Source: an uncultured Planococcus sp.
GTDB lineage: Bacteria > Bacillota > Bacilli > Bacillales_A > Planococcaceae
Length of the DNA: 64,000 bases
Reading direction: 5' to 3'
Assembly (NCBI GenBank): GCA_947493585.1
Contig: CANLRI010000001.1
Location: 248,001-312,000, forward strand
A program made the translations under genes and the position numbers. The first letter of the stretch is position 1. Each line of letters starts with the position of its first letter. Below are positions 52,428 through 61,323 of this stretch, piece by piece. Under the pieces are notes generated by a model that saw nothing but the letters and a program-made list of their open reading frames with translations, did not search any database and was not told the origin of the DNA.

Positions 52428-54860
52428 TCAAGCCGGCTTCGTCGTATAGTAAATGTCTTCGATTTCTTGCGCTGGAAGCGGACGGTTGAAGTAATAGCCT
52501 TGTGCCTGATTGCATTGCTCGGTTTTCAGGAACTCCAGCTGTTCTTCGGTTTCGACGCCTTCTGCGATGACGTTCAATTCCAGATCGTGCGCCATGCGGA
52601 TGATCGTTTTGACAAGTGCCGCATCTTTCGAGTCGCTTTTGATATTGCGGGTAAAATGCTGGTCGATCTTCAAGCTGTCGATCGGGAACAATTTCAAATA
52701 ACTGAGTGAAGAATAGCCGGTGCCGAAATCATCAATCGATAAATGGACACCGAGTGCCGCCAGTTCTTCCATGGTGGTGATGGCGCTGTCCGCATTTTGG
52801 ATGATTGTTTCCGTCAGTTCCAGTTCCAAATACCGTGCGGCCAAACCGGTCTTTTTCAGGATCGCGCTGACGATTTCGGTCAAATCTTTTTGTGCAAACT
52901 GGCGCGCGGAAATATTGACCGCCACGCGGAATGGGGCAAGCCCTATGTCCTGCCAGTATTTATTTTGCCGGCACGCTTCTTCCAATACGAATTCGCCGAT
53001 TTTCGTGATGCTCCCGGTTTCCTCTGCGATCGGAATGAATTCAGCAGGCGAAATCGTTCCCCATTCGGGATGATTCCATCTGAGCAAAGCTTCCACGCCG
53101 ATGATCTGTTCGGTTTTCAGGCTAATCTGCGGCTGGTAGTGGATAGTGAATTCCCCGTGTTCTAAGCCTTTTCGCAAGCCCGTAGCGAGCCTCGATTTTC
53201 GGTCAATCGTTTCGTTCATTTCACGCGTGAAAAATTGAAAAGCATTCTTTCCACCTTCTTTTGCCTGATACATCGCGATGTCGGCGTTCTTAACCAAAGT
53301 TTCGGAATCGTCGCCATCAAAAGGGAACATGCTGATGCCGACAGAAACACTCGTGAAGATTTCTTCATTTTCGAAGCGGTACGGCGCATTCAAAGCCTTG
53401 ATCAGCTCCTGTGCCCGGTCCGCGGCTTTGCTGTATTCGGTATTCGGCAAAAGCAGGATGAATTCATCGCCGCCAAGCCGCGACAGCGTGTCTTTTGGGC
53501 TGATTTGGGCTTCTAGGCGGCTGGCAACACTCTGCAAAAAAAGGTCTCCGGTGGAATGCCCGAAGCGGTCGTTGATCATCTTGAAATTATCCAAGTCCAT
53601 ATAGAACAGCGAGAAGTTCAAGCCGCGTTCATCTGCTTGGCGCAGCAATGAGTCGAGTCGGTCATTGAACAAACGGCGATTCGGCAAGCCGGTCAGAGGG
53701 TCCAAATAGACGAGATCATTGATTTTGTCTTCAGACGCTTTGCGCTCGGTGATGTCTCGGATGACGCTGCTGAAGAAGACGCCTTTCTCCGTCTCCCATG
53801 TGCCGACTGACATTTCGAGCTGGAATTCACTGCCGTCTTTCCGGGAGCCTGTCAATTCGACGGTGCTACCGATAACGTGAGGTTCACGCGTCTTACGATA
53901 GGCTTCCATGCCTTTGTTGTGCGCTTCTTTGAAGCGGTCCGGGATGATGACGCTGATATTGCGTCCGAGAATTTCTTTTTCGCTATAGCCGAAAATCGTT
54001 TCAGCGCCTTGGTTCCACTGAACGATTGCGCCTTGGAAATCCGCTACGATAATCGCATCTTTTGCGGATTCGATGACGGATTGGAATTTCATCTCGGATT
54101 CTTCCGACTGCATTTCCAGACGGCGGTCACTCCGCACGCTGGCGAGCGTCAGCACGAAAAGCATCAGCATGCCGCCCCCAATACCGTAGGCGAGGAGCGT
54201 ACTATTCACTGAAAAAGGAGCGCTGTGGCTAACAGCTGAGTGGCCCATTTGCGAAAAATCGGCCGCGGCCATGCCGGTATAATGCATGCCTGAAACTGCC
54301 AAGCCGATCAAGACGGCACCCGCCAGCTTGCGCCAATGGAATCTCGGCACATTCGGGATGTAAAACAGCAGCGCCAAGCCGATGAACGAAGCGGCAAAGG
54401 CAATGAGCGCTGACAAAGCCCACATGAGCGGGTCGTAGGAAATCATCGCATCCATGCGCATGGCGCCCATGCCGAGGTAATGCATCGACACGATTCCGGC
54501 ACTGATGAAGAACGCTCCTGTAAACAGGTTGCGCCAAGTGACTGCGGGCTTGCTGATGAGATAGAACGCGATTGCGCAAGAGACGACTGCTGGCACGATT
54601 GACAATAAAACCAGGCCGAAATGATAAGAGACTTCGACTGGCAGATGGAACGCCAGCATGCCGATAAAATGCATCGACCAAATGCCGAGGCCCAGAATAA
54701 AAGCACCCGCTGTAATCCAGCGCAGGTGCGATACGTTTTTGGCGTATTTCAAGCGGCTGCTGATATCGAGTGCAACTGAAGCCGAGAAGACGGCGACCAG
54801 GATGGAAAGGGCGACAAGGGGAAGGTTATAGGAACTGACGAGATCTGTTATGGGACTCAC
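52428..54860 (-). CDS. MHYT-PAS-GGDEF-EAL c-di-GMP enzyme
   Basis: The 810-aa protein has a seven-segment MHYT sensor (about 1-245) with motifs MHFIGM, MHYLGM and MHYTGM whose Met/His residues are proposed to bind copper and sense a gas such as O2, CO or NO. Then PAS (about 255-375), GGDEF (about 385-545) with intact GGDEF, and EAL (about 560-805) with EALLRW, NISARQF, ELTET, DDFGTGYSS, LKID and AEGVE, all the residues needed for c-di-GMP hydrolysis. The inhibitory RxxD site is SPKD, so cyclase feedback is absent. GTG 54860 is the start. Single gene. It probably acts mainly as a phosphodiesterase, opposing the cyclase at 28566-30178 (inference). Confidence 0.94.
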   Translation of the reverse strand: MSPITDLVSSYNLPLVALSILVAVFSASVALDISSRLKYAKNVSHLRWITAGAFILGLGIWSMHFIGMLAFHLPVEVSYHFGLVLLSIVPAVVSCAIAFYLISKPAVTWRNLFTGAFFISAGIVSMHYLGMGAMRMDAMISYDPLMWALSALIAFAASFIGLALLFYIPNVPRFHWRKLAGAVLIGLAVSGMHYTGMAAADFSQMGHSAVSHSAPFSVNSTLLAYGIGGGMLMLFVLTLASVRSDRRLEMQSEESEMKFQSVIESAKDAIIVADFQGAIVQWNQGAETIFGYSEKEILGRNISVIIPDRFKEAHNKGMEAYRKTREPHVIGSTVELTGSRKDGSEFQLEMSVGTWETEKGVFFSSVIRDITERKASEDKINDLVYLDPLTGLPNRRLFNDRLDSLLRQADERGLNFSLFYMDLDNFKMINDRFGHSTGDLFLQSVASRLEAQISPKDTLSRLGGDEFILLLPNTEYSKAADRAQELIKALNAPYRFENEEIFTSVSVGISMFPFDGDDSETLVKNADIAMYQAKEGGKNAFQFFTREMNETIDRKSRLATGLRKGLEHGEFTIHYQPQISLKTEQIIGVEALLRWNHPEWGTISPAEFIPIAEETGSITKIGEFVLEEACRQNKYWQDIGLAPFRVAVNISARQFAQKDLTEIVSAILKKTGLAARYLELELTETIIQNADSAITTMEELAALGVHLSIDDFGTGYSSLSYLKLFPIDSLKIDQHFTRNIKSDSKDAALVKTIIRMAHDLELNVIAEGVETEEQLEFLKTEQCNQAQGYYFNRPLPAQEIEDIYYTTKPA

Positions 54861-55308
54861 GCTCTTTCTTTGATGTGTTGAGGGATGAATGCTATTAACT
54901 TAATAGAAACGAATAGCCGGCTTCAAAATGGCTGAAACGGTTTCGAAATCCCGAAAACACAATGTAATGTTGAAAAAAACTAAAAAATCCAGGATTTTCA
55001 AAGGTCATAAGACATACATAAAATGGATAAAATCAATCTTTAGAGGTCCATTTGACATTATAAATATCCAAATAAAGCTATTTTTCATTAGAATACCACA
55101 ATTGTCTCGAAATGAAACTATTTATCGTCCACAAAACTTCACTGTAATGAAGAGTGATTATCAAAAACTATTTTTAAATAACAAAAAACAAAATCTAACC
55201 AGAACGAGATGAATTAGAATCCTCCTTTTCATTCGACTGCGATAGTTTTTCGTTCAAGTGGGTATAGTAAGTTTATTGCTTTAGATAAGAAATAGGAGGA
55301 CACCATTT
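54861..55308. other. AT-rich intergenic region
   Basis: The 448 bases between the MHYT protein gene and the aldo/keto reductase gene are strongly AT-rich. One open frame (54928-55212) has the composition of translated AT-rich DNA and no ribosome site, so it is not called. A GGGTAT box at 55260 with GTTT 11 bases before it is reminiscent of sigma-B promoters, but the spacing is short. Confidence 0.4.
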
Positions 55309-56058
55309 ATGAAAAACTTACAAGCTACTGTCACGTTAAATAACGGAAGCGAAATGCCTTGGCTTGGCCTGGGCGTATTCCGGGTAGAAGACGGGCCTGA
55401 AGCGACTGAAGCCGTCAAAACGGCAATCGTCAACGGCTACCGCAGCATCGATACCGCCGCTATTTACGGAAACGACGATTTCGGCTACACGTCCGGCATC
55501 CAAGCTTACGGGACGAGCCTGAAGAAATTGGGGCTGGAGTATCTGGACTTGTACTTGCTCCACTGGCCCGTTGAAGGCAAATATAAAGAAGCATGGAAAG
55601 CGCTCGAGCATCTCTATATGGACGGCCAGGTCATCGCGATCGGCGTCAGCAATTTCCAAATCCATCATCTAGAAGACCTGATGGAAGATGCGGACATCAA
55701 GCCGGTCGTCAACCAAATCGAGTACCATCCGCGCTTAACACAAGAGCGTTTGCTCGCATTCTGCCGCGAAAACGACATCCAGGCGGAATCCTGGTCGCCG
55801 CTCATGGCAGGTGAAGCACTCGAACAGCCGGAGCTGAAAGAAATCGCAGCGAAATACAATAAATCGGTCGCTCAAGTCATTTTGCGCTGGAATCTGCAAA
55901 ACGGCGTCGTGACCATTCCAAAGTCGACCAATGAAGGGCGCATCGTGGAAAATTCACAAGTGTTCGATTTTGAATTGACGGAGGAAGACATGCAGCAGAT
56001 TTCGGCATTAAACGAAGACCGCCGCGTCGGCCCAGATCCGGATAACTTCGATTTTTAA
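55309..56058 (+). pseudogene. Aldo/keto reductase lacking the catalytic-lysine segment
   Basis: The 249-aa protein is close to the YvgN-type aldo/keto reductases (about 276 aa) over its whole length. The catalytic tetrad needs Asp, Tyr, Lys and His. D48 and Y53 (SIDTAAIYGN) and H85 (LLHWP) are present, but the stretch between YGN and DDFGY is missing about 26 residues, including the TSKVWN segment that holds the Lys. The frame is kept. The remaining parts (GVSNFQIHHLEDL, NQIEYHP, VTIPKS) are normal. AGGAGG precedes ATG 55309. Without the Lys it is probably inactive as a reductase. Whether it is a natural deletion needs checking against relatives. Confidence 0.8.
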
Positions 56059-56108
56059 AGGGGAATGGACACTGACATTAGGTGAGTCTTTGCCTTTCCA
56101 GTCATAAC

Positions 56109-56153
56109 AAAAGGAAGAGAAAAGCCCTGGAGCTTTTCTCTTCCTTTTATTTT
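56109..56153. terminator. Bidirectional terminator
   Basis: AAAGGAAGAGAAAAGC pairs with GCTTTTCTCTTCCTTT. It lies between converging genes and overlaps the last codons of the GAF-STAS gene. Confidence 0.9.
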
Positions 56154-56992
56154 TCCAGCTTATAGCCGATTTTATTCAACGCCGATTCAATGTCGGCGAC
56201 ATACTCGGTTTTCAACTGTGATAAGTGTTCGCTGACGCCTGGCTTTTGTACGAGCCAAGGCGGGAGGCCGGTCATCATGACTTGGACGCCCATGACATTT
56301 AAGCCTGAAACCAAATTCTTCAAGACGTCCGGGAACTGGTTTTCCAAGAGCATCAATTGCGACAAGTCGATGATAAACGAATGGATGCCTTTATCGGCCG
56401 CATAATGCAAAGTGTCTTCCATGATTTTCTGGGAACGTGATTCATTGATATTCCCTTGCAGTGACAGGATTGCCAAGCCCTTTTTGATCGGGATGATCGG
56501 CACGCTCAGCAACTCGATGTCTCCTAAGGTAGTATCCAAATGAATGACATAAGACAGCACTTCCGCCATTTGCTTAAGGAAGTGGATGTCGTTATCGGTA
56601 AAATCTTTTTCTTCTTTGTCCATGACGCATAAAGTGCCGAACACTTCGCCGTAGAAATCGCGCAGCGTTACGCCGAGAAAGCCTTTCACTTCGAGTTCCT
56701 CGGTCACATCCAGGTCTTTTGTTAAGGTGAATGAGCCAAGATTATTTGTATGCATCGCTTCCTGGTCGCTTTGAATGATCAAGCGGCAATACGTGCCGTC
56801 GTAATCCACAGCGTATCCTTCAGGAATAATATAATGGTCTTTATTGAATGAACTGAGTACTTTCATCGCGGTCGGGCCGCGCTGTGTCACGTAAGCGGTG
56901 TTGACGCCGAGTTCATCACTGATTACTTGAAACAGCTTGTAGGAAACGGCTTTCAATGAATCGTGTGTAGACATTCTTTGTTTGTCGTTCAT
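56147..56992 (-). CDS. GAF-STAS protein, paralog of the gene at 19852
   Basis: The 281-aa protein has an N-terminal GAF domain (about 15-150, ending VMDKEEKDFTDNDIHFLKQMAEVLSYVIHLD) and a C-terminal STAS domain (from about 165: IIPIKKGLAILSLQGNI, SFIIDLSQLMLLE, LNVMGVQVMMTGLPPWLV). The layout is of RsbR-type stressosome proteins; the usual phospho-threonine position (DLTGV) is DLSQL. Its overall design is the same as the protein at 19852-20727, so the genome has at least two such sensors. ATG 56992 follows GAGGA by 7 bases. No RsbS/RsbT partner is close. Confidence 0.85.
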   Translation of the reverse strand: MNDKQRMSTHDSLKAVSYKLFQVISDELGVNTAYVTQRGPTAMKVLSSFNKDHYIIPEGYAVDYDGTYCRLIIQSDQEAMHTNNLGSFTLTKDLDVTEELEVKGFLGVTLRDFYGEVFGTLCVMDKEEKDFTDNDIHFLKQMAEVLSYVIHLDTTLGDIELLSVPIIPIKKGLAILSLQGNINESRSQKIMEDTLHYAADKGIHSFIIDLSQLMLLENQFPDVLKNLVSGLNVMGVQVMMTGLPPWLVQKPGVSEHLSQLKTEYVADIESALNKIGYKLEK

Positions 56993-57246
56993 CTTTCGTT
57001 CCTCCCCATATCCTGGGGGGACCCTGCTAGTCATCTTTGATGTATAGAGTCATTTCCTTTACGTGCAACTTGATGTCGTTCAAGTTTTCATAAAAACTCC
57101 ACTTTAATCGTCCAGTCAGTAGGGCAGCCCCTCGTGTTTCTGCCTCTAACCCTATAGAATTCGGGAATTGCGGTCAAGAAAAACATTTCGTATGGCGAAA
57201 AAATGAGTCTGGCCACAGAGCGGAATTTCGTCAAGTGTTGCCTCGT

Positions 57247-58479
57247 TTACTGCTCGAAGCCAGCCTTCGCGCGTGCTGTGGAAAATTCATCTGCCCGGTC
57301 CAAGCGGGTGCTGAGAAACGCGAGCCCTAATGCAAGCAATGCGCATAATGCGCCGACCCACGACAGATGGATATAGCCGCCTTGTGCGACCACGTATCCG
57401 CCGAGTGTTGCGCCGAGCGCGATGCCGATATTGACAGCGACAGGCGTCAGCGAAGAAGCGAAATCTTTGGCTGCGGGCGAATAGACCGTGGCCAAGTTCA
57501 TCAAATACATTTGGATGGTGGCGTTCATCGCATAAATCATGACCGCCATCAGCATGAGGCTGATGAGCCCTGCGAAAGTCGTTCCCATCGTGAAATACAG
57601 GGAAGCTAAAATGACTGCTTGCACGATGAATACATAGCGCAGCTTGCTGACGCCGTTGCGCCCCGCGATCTTGCCGGCCAATACATTGCTGAGAATGGAG
57701 AAGGCGCCGTATGCGAGCAGGATGGCGCTCACATAGCGTGTCGGGATGCCCATGCCGTCTTCTAAGATCGGCGTGATATATGTGTAGATCGTATAGGTGC
57801 CGGCGATGGAAAAAGTCGGGATAAAGAAAGCCAAAATCATCCGTGGATTTGCCAACAACCCGAGCTGGTCCTTAGCCGAAGCTTTAACGACTTTCAATTT
57901 GCGTGGCAGGATAAAGATAGCCATCACTAAGCTGATGACCCCGAGCAAAGTCGTGAACCAAAACGTCAGCTGCCAATTGCCGAGCTGGCCGATGAGTGTG
58001 CCGAGCGGGACGCCGATGACATTGGAAATGGTGAATCCAGCGAAAATCAAGGCGATGATCGGGCCCTTTTTGTTTTCCGGCATGATGTCGCTGGCAATGC
58101 TCATCGATAAAGCGACCAAGACACCGCTGACGACGGCTGTAATGATACGCGAGAAAATCAACAATTCATAAGATCCGGATAAGGCGCTGATGATATTGCC
58201 GGCGGTGAAAATGGAGATCAAGGTCAGCATCAGCGGATATTTTGGAAAGCGGCTGACAAAAGCGGTCAAAAAAGGAGTTCCGATAGCATAAGCGATCGCA
58301 AATCCAGACACGAGCGTGCCCGCAACCGCCAAGCTGATATTCAAGTCAGCCGATACTTCGGCGAGCAGGCCGACAATAACGAATTCACTCGTGCCCATGA
58401 CGAACGTCAATAAGGTCAAAGTGAACGCCAATACTTTCTGTTTAGTAGTGAATATTTCTTGTGGTGAAGCTGTTTCCAT
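57247..58479 (-). CDS. MFS transporter (AraJ/drug efflux type)
   Basis: The 410-aa membrane protein has 12 hydrophobic segments and the MFS signatures of the DHA1/AraJ group: GTSEFVIVGLLAEVSADLN (first segment), GxLVSGFAIAYAIGTPFL, and the motif A region after segment 2 is weak (VSRFPKYPL). Such proteins export sugars or drugs by proton antiport. It lies 106 bases downstream of an ArsR-type gene on the same strand, with a matching operator in between, so it is probably de-repressed with it. Substrate unknown. GAGGAG precedes the ATG. Confidence 0.9.
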   Translation of the reverse strand: METASPQEIFTTKQKVLAFTLTLLTFVMGTSEFVIVGLLAEVSADLNISLAVAGTLVSGFAIAYAIGTPFLTAFVSRFPKYPLMLTLISIFTAGNIISALSGSYELLIFSRIITAVVSGVLVALSMSIASDIMPENKKGPIIALIFAGFTISNVIGVPLGTLIGQLGNWQLTFWFTTLLGVISLVMAIFILPRKLKVVKASAKDQLGLLANPRMILAFFIPTFSIAGTYTIYTYITPILEDGMGIPTRYVSAILLAYGAFSILSNVLAGKIAGRNGVSKLRYVFIVQAVILASLYFTMGTTFAGLISLMLMAVMIYAMNATIQMYLMNLATVYSPAAKDFASSLTPVAVNIGIALGATLGGYVVAQGGYIHLSWVGALCALLALGLAFLSTRLDRADEFSTARAKAGFEQ

Positions 58480-58535
58480 AACAATCTACTCCTCTATGTA
58501 ATTCATTGGGAAAATCGATTTATTGTAATATAGAA

Positions 58536-58555
58536 ATATCTAAGATTATCGATAT
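58536..58555. promoter_or_regulatory. Putative ArsR-type operator in the MFS promoter
   Basis: ATATCTA-N6-TCGATAT, an inverted repeat with 6 of 7 arm bases paired. It has the same 7-6-7 layout as the site before the arsR gene. On the minus strand it overlaps the spacer and -10 of a TTGATT-N17-TAGATA promoter. Confidence 0.65.
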
Positions 58556-58585
58556 AAGAAATCAAAAAAAGAGACGAGCCCGGCC

Positions 58586-58909
58586 TCAAATTTCTTCGTT
58601 GATGAATTTTGCGACCTTCGCTAATGTCTCTTCATTGCGCCTGTAATACGTCCACTGCCCGTAGCGCACAGCCTCAAGCAATCCAGCTTTTTGCATGAGC
58701 GATAGATAATGCGAGACGGTGGATTGGGACAAATTCACCTTTTCTTGAATATCGCCGACACAGACGCCGCCTTCGATGCTGACCTCCTTGGGCAAATGCG
58801 CTTGCTGTGCAGGGAAATTCTTCTCGGGATCCCGCAGCCATTTCAAAATGTTCAAGCGGGTTTCATTCGACAAAGCTTTAAATACGTCGATAACATTTAA
58901 ATTTTCCAT
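58586..58909 (-). CDS. ArsR-family transcriptional repressor
   Basis: The 107-aa protein is a single winged-helix ArsR domain (VFKALSNETRLNILKWLRDP, VGDIQEKVNLSQSTVSHYLSLMQKAGLLEAVRYGQWTYYRRNE). One Cys (VCVGD) lies before the recognition region and no metal-binding pair is seen, so the inducer may not be a metal. The gene has no ribosome site, and its promoter places the transcription start within about 3 bases of the ATG, so the mRNA may be leaderless. It precedes the MFS gene, its likely target. Confidence 0.9.
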   Translation of the reverse strand: MENLNVIDVFKALSNETRLNILKWLRDPEKNFPAQQAHLPKEVSIEGGVCVGDIQEKVNLSQSTVSHYLSLMQKAGLLEAVRYGQWTYYRRNEETLAKVAKFINEEI

Positions 58910-58917
58910 GGGGCTAT

Positions 58918-58945
58918 CTTATATCGATACTATTCGATATGTCAA
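58918..58945 (-). promoter_or_regulatory. Promoter of the arsR gene with embedded operator
   Basis: On the minus strand TTGACA (58940-58945) and TATAAG (58918-58923) are 16 bases apart. The perfect inverted repeat ATATCGA-N6-TCGATAT (58921-58940) fills the spacer, as in a simple repressor site. Confidence 0.75.
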
Positions 58946-59054
58946 AACAAAGCGTTTCAAAACGACAATTTCTTAAATAAATCCAACTGCCAATATTATC
59001 TAAGAAATTAAATATGGTAAAATCAAGAAAAAACAGAATAGTGGGGCATTTAAA

Positions 59055-59816
59055 ATGAAATTAAACGATTTCGAGAAAACGATCCAGCAATTATTCGGCG
59101 AGGAATTGTTAAAAGAAGACGACGAATACGGCTTCACGAACACATCGGACCGGGAGATCCACAAGATTGGCTATGCGACCAATTTATCCATTGAAACCGT
59201 AGAAATGGCCATCGCACAAGGCGTCGAGTTGATGGTGACGCATCATGATGCTTGGGATTTCATCTACGGCTTGAGGGAAGCATGCGTCAATAAGCTGAAA
59301 GCGCATAAGATCAGCCATTTCTGGATCCATGCACCGCTGGATTTCGTGGAATTTGGCACTTGCACTTCTTTAATGAAGGTGTTGGAAGTGAACGAAATTA
59401 AGGCTTACTCCACCTATAGCGAAGCGGACGGCGAACTTCCGGCCATCGCGGAATTCACTGCTCCTGTGGAGTTTGAGCAGTTGGCTGAAAGAATGCGCTC
59501 AGCTTTGAACGAACCAGTGCGTGCTTGGAAAAATAATGACCGGCCCGTCAAACGGATCGGCGTCTTGACCGGAGCGGGCCATTCCTCTGCACTGATCCGC
59601 GAGGCGGCTGAAAGAGGATGTGATACATATGTTACCGGTGAAGCTACGCTTTACACGATCCAGTACGCGCAGTTTGCGGGCATCAATTTACTGGTCGGCA
59701 GCCACACCTTCACGGAGATTTTCGGCGTGGCCAGCTTGGCTGAGAAAATCGCTGAAATCCATCCGGACGTGGAAGTTGCAGAATTGAAAGAAGCGCATTT
59801 TGAGTTGAATCATTGA
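59055..59816 (+). CDS. Nif3-like dinuclear metal protein
   Basis: The 253-aa protein has the Nif3/DUF34 fold with metal ligands visible in VTHHDAWDF (about 57) and the C-terminal GSHTFTE (about 217), and a middle GAGHSSALIREAAERGCDTYVTGEATLY. It is the short form without the PII-like insert of YqfO. Family function is unsettled; proposals include GTP cyclohydrolase-like and metal-chaperone roles. It starts a seven-gene plus-strand run and stops 54 bases before the next gene. Confidence 0.88.
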   Translation: MKLNDFEKTIQQLFGEELLKEDDEYGFTNTSDREIHKIGYATNLSIETVEMAIAQGVELMVTHHDAWDFIYGLREACVNKLKAHKISHFWIHAPLDFVEFGTCTSLMKVLEVNEIKAYSTYSEADGELPAIAEFTAPVEFEQLAERMRSALNEPVRAWKNNDRPVKRIGVLTGAGHSSALIREAAERGCDTYVTGEATLYTIQYAQFAGINLLVGSHTFTEIFGVASLAEKIAEIHPDVEVAELKEAHFELNH

Positions 59817-59869
59817 GGACTGGAACGGTTGCGGTTCGTCGGATTCTTTCAATAGAAGGAGAGAAAAGG

Positions 59870-60760
59870 ATGAAAAGTCTTGTGCACCTTAACGGCTGGC
59901 CGATGGAAGTGCTTCAAAAAGGCGGGGCTGGCACGCCGATTCTTATTATGACGGGTATGGGTTGTTCATTTGAAGAATGGTTCAACGTAACAGAGTCTTT
60001 ATGTGAAACTCACGCCGTCATCCTGTTCCATCGCCCTGGGCTTGGCGCGAGTGAATTGGGAACAGAGCCGCGCACGACAGCCGCTGCGGCACAAGATGCA
60101 AAGAATCTTTTGAATGTACTGGAAGTGACGGAGCCGGTCGTGCTGGTCGGTCATTCGTACGGTGGTTTGTGTGCGCAGCATTTTTCGAAACTCTACCCGC
60201 AGCAAGTCAAAGGGCTGCTGTTAGTGGATTCTACGTCGGATAGCCTGGAAAAACTCGACGAACTTCCTGATTTGACTGAAGATGCTTCTGACGATAAATG
60301 GTTGGAAGAGTGCGGCACATTCGCCGAACTGGATGAAAGTGAATTGAAAAAAATAATTCGGCCTATGTTAAGCGAAAACCAGAAAAAATTGCCGAATCCT
60401 ATACAACAACGGCTAATCGAATTTCAGCAAAAACCCAATCTGTATAAAGCCATGAAATCCGAAGCCGAAAACTGGAGAGCGGACGCCAAGACCATCAAAA
60501 GCTTAGGTTCGCTTTCAGGCATTCCGCTTATAGTCATCGGGCGTGACAAGAAGTATGCCGTGGAGCAAGGAATAAAAGAAGGATGGCCAGAAGCAGAACT
60601 GCGGGCGCAGGAACATCTATGGCATGAACTGATCCTGGAGCAATCCGCCCTTTCCGAAAACAGTGAACTGGTTTTTGCAGAGGGAGCTGGCCATATGGTT
60701 CATCTCGACCGGCCAGACTTGGTCGTTGCGATGGCACAAAAATTAACCCAAACACCTTGA
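59870..60760 (+). CDS. Alpha/beta hydrolase
   Basis: The 296-aa protein has the alpha/beta hydrolase fold: oxyanion region MTGMGCSFEEW, nucleophile elbow VGHSYGGLC (Ser near 104), an acid in IPLIVIGRDKKY and the final His in GAGHMVHLDRPD. Substrate is unknown. AAGGAGAG precedes ATG 59870; the longer frame from 59813 overlaps the Nif3 gene and is not used. Its stop TGA overlaps a TTG that could start the next gene. Confidence 0.9.
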   Translation: MKSLVHLNGWPMEVLQKGGAGTPILIMTGMGCSFEEWFNVTESLCETHAVILFHRPGLGASELGTEPRTTAAAAQDAKNLLNVLEVTEPVVLVGHSYGGLCAQHFSKLYPQQVKGLLLVDSTSDSLEKLDELPDLTEDASDDKWLEECGTFAELDESELKKIIRPMLSENQKKLPNPIQQRLIEFQQKPNLYKAMKSEAENWRADAKTIKSLGSLSGIPLIVIGRDKKYAVEQGIKEGWPEAELRAQEHLWHELILEQSALSENSELVFAEGAGHMVHLDRPDLVVAMAQKLTQTP

Positions 60761-60789
60761 AAGACAGGGCTGAAGAGAGCGTGATTACA

Positions 60790-61323
60790 TTGGAAACAAA
60801 ACTCATTGTGTTGAGGGGAAATTCAGCAAGCGGCAAAACGACGATAGCGAAACGCCTGCAAGATCATTTTGGACGGGGCACCTTATTGGTGTCGCAAGAT
60901 GTGGTTCGCCGTGACATGCTGAGAGTACAGGACCGAGACGGCAACCTATCGACAGAGTTGATTCGGCAGATTACCGAATACGGCAAAGGCACATGCCCCA
61001 TCGTTATTTTGGAAGGAATCTTCATGAAGCAGCGTTATGAAGAGTTGCTGCTCGACTTGATCCGATTTTATGACGGCGAGGCATTGATCTGCTATTTTGA
61101 TTTGCCCTTTGAAAAAACGCTGGAGCGCCATAGTATGCGCCCTCAATCTCAAGCCTTCGGGGAAGAATCGCTGAAAAAATGGTGGACCCCGAAAGACGAT
61201 TTGGGGGTGACCGGCGAACAACTACTGACAGGAGAGATGTCCGAGCAAGCGATCATCGAACTGATTTGCAGCCAGGTTGAAGAGCATCAGAGAGGCAATA
61301 AAAGCAAAGGAGCAAGCACATGA
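60790..61323 (+). CDS. P-loop kinase (AAA_33-like, small-molecule kinase)
   Basis: The 177-aa protein has Walker A GNSASGKTT (about 9-17) and then DVVRRDMLRV, VILEGIFM and a lid-like region with RHSMRP, similar to the zeta-toxin/chloramphenicol phosphotransferase-like kinases of Bacillales. Acceptor is unknown. TTG 60790 is used with GAGAG about 10 bases upstream; TTG 60757 (overlapping the previous stop) and GTG 60781 are alternatives. Its stop overlaps the next ATG by 4 bases, so the genes are coupled. Confidence 0.85.
   Translation: METKLIVLRGNSASGKTTIAKRLQDHFGRGTLLVSQDVVRRDMLRVQDRDGNLSTELIRQITEYGKGTCPIVILEGIFMKQRYEELLLDLIRFYDGEALICYFDLPFEKTLERHSMRPQSQAFGEESLKKWWTPKDDLGVTGEQLLTGEMSEQAIIELICSQVEEHQRGNKSKGAST

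Noticed and set aside
54928..55212. 94-codon plus-strand frame in AT-rich intergenic DNA
   Set aside because: Lys/Asn/Ile-rich translation, no ribosome site and no family features. Judged non-coding.
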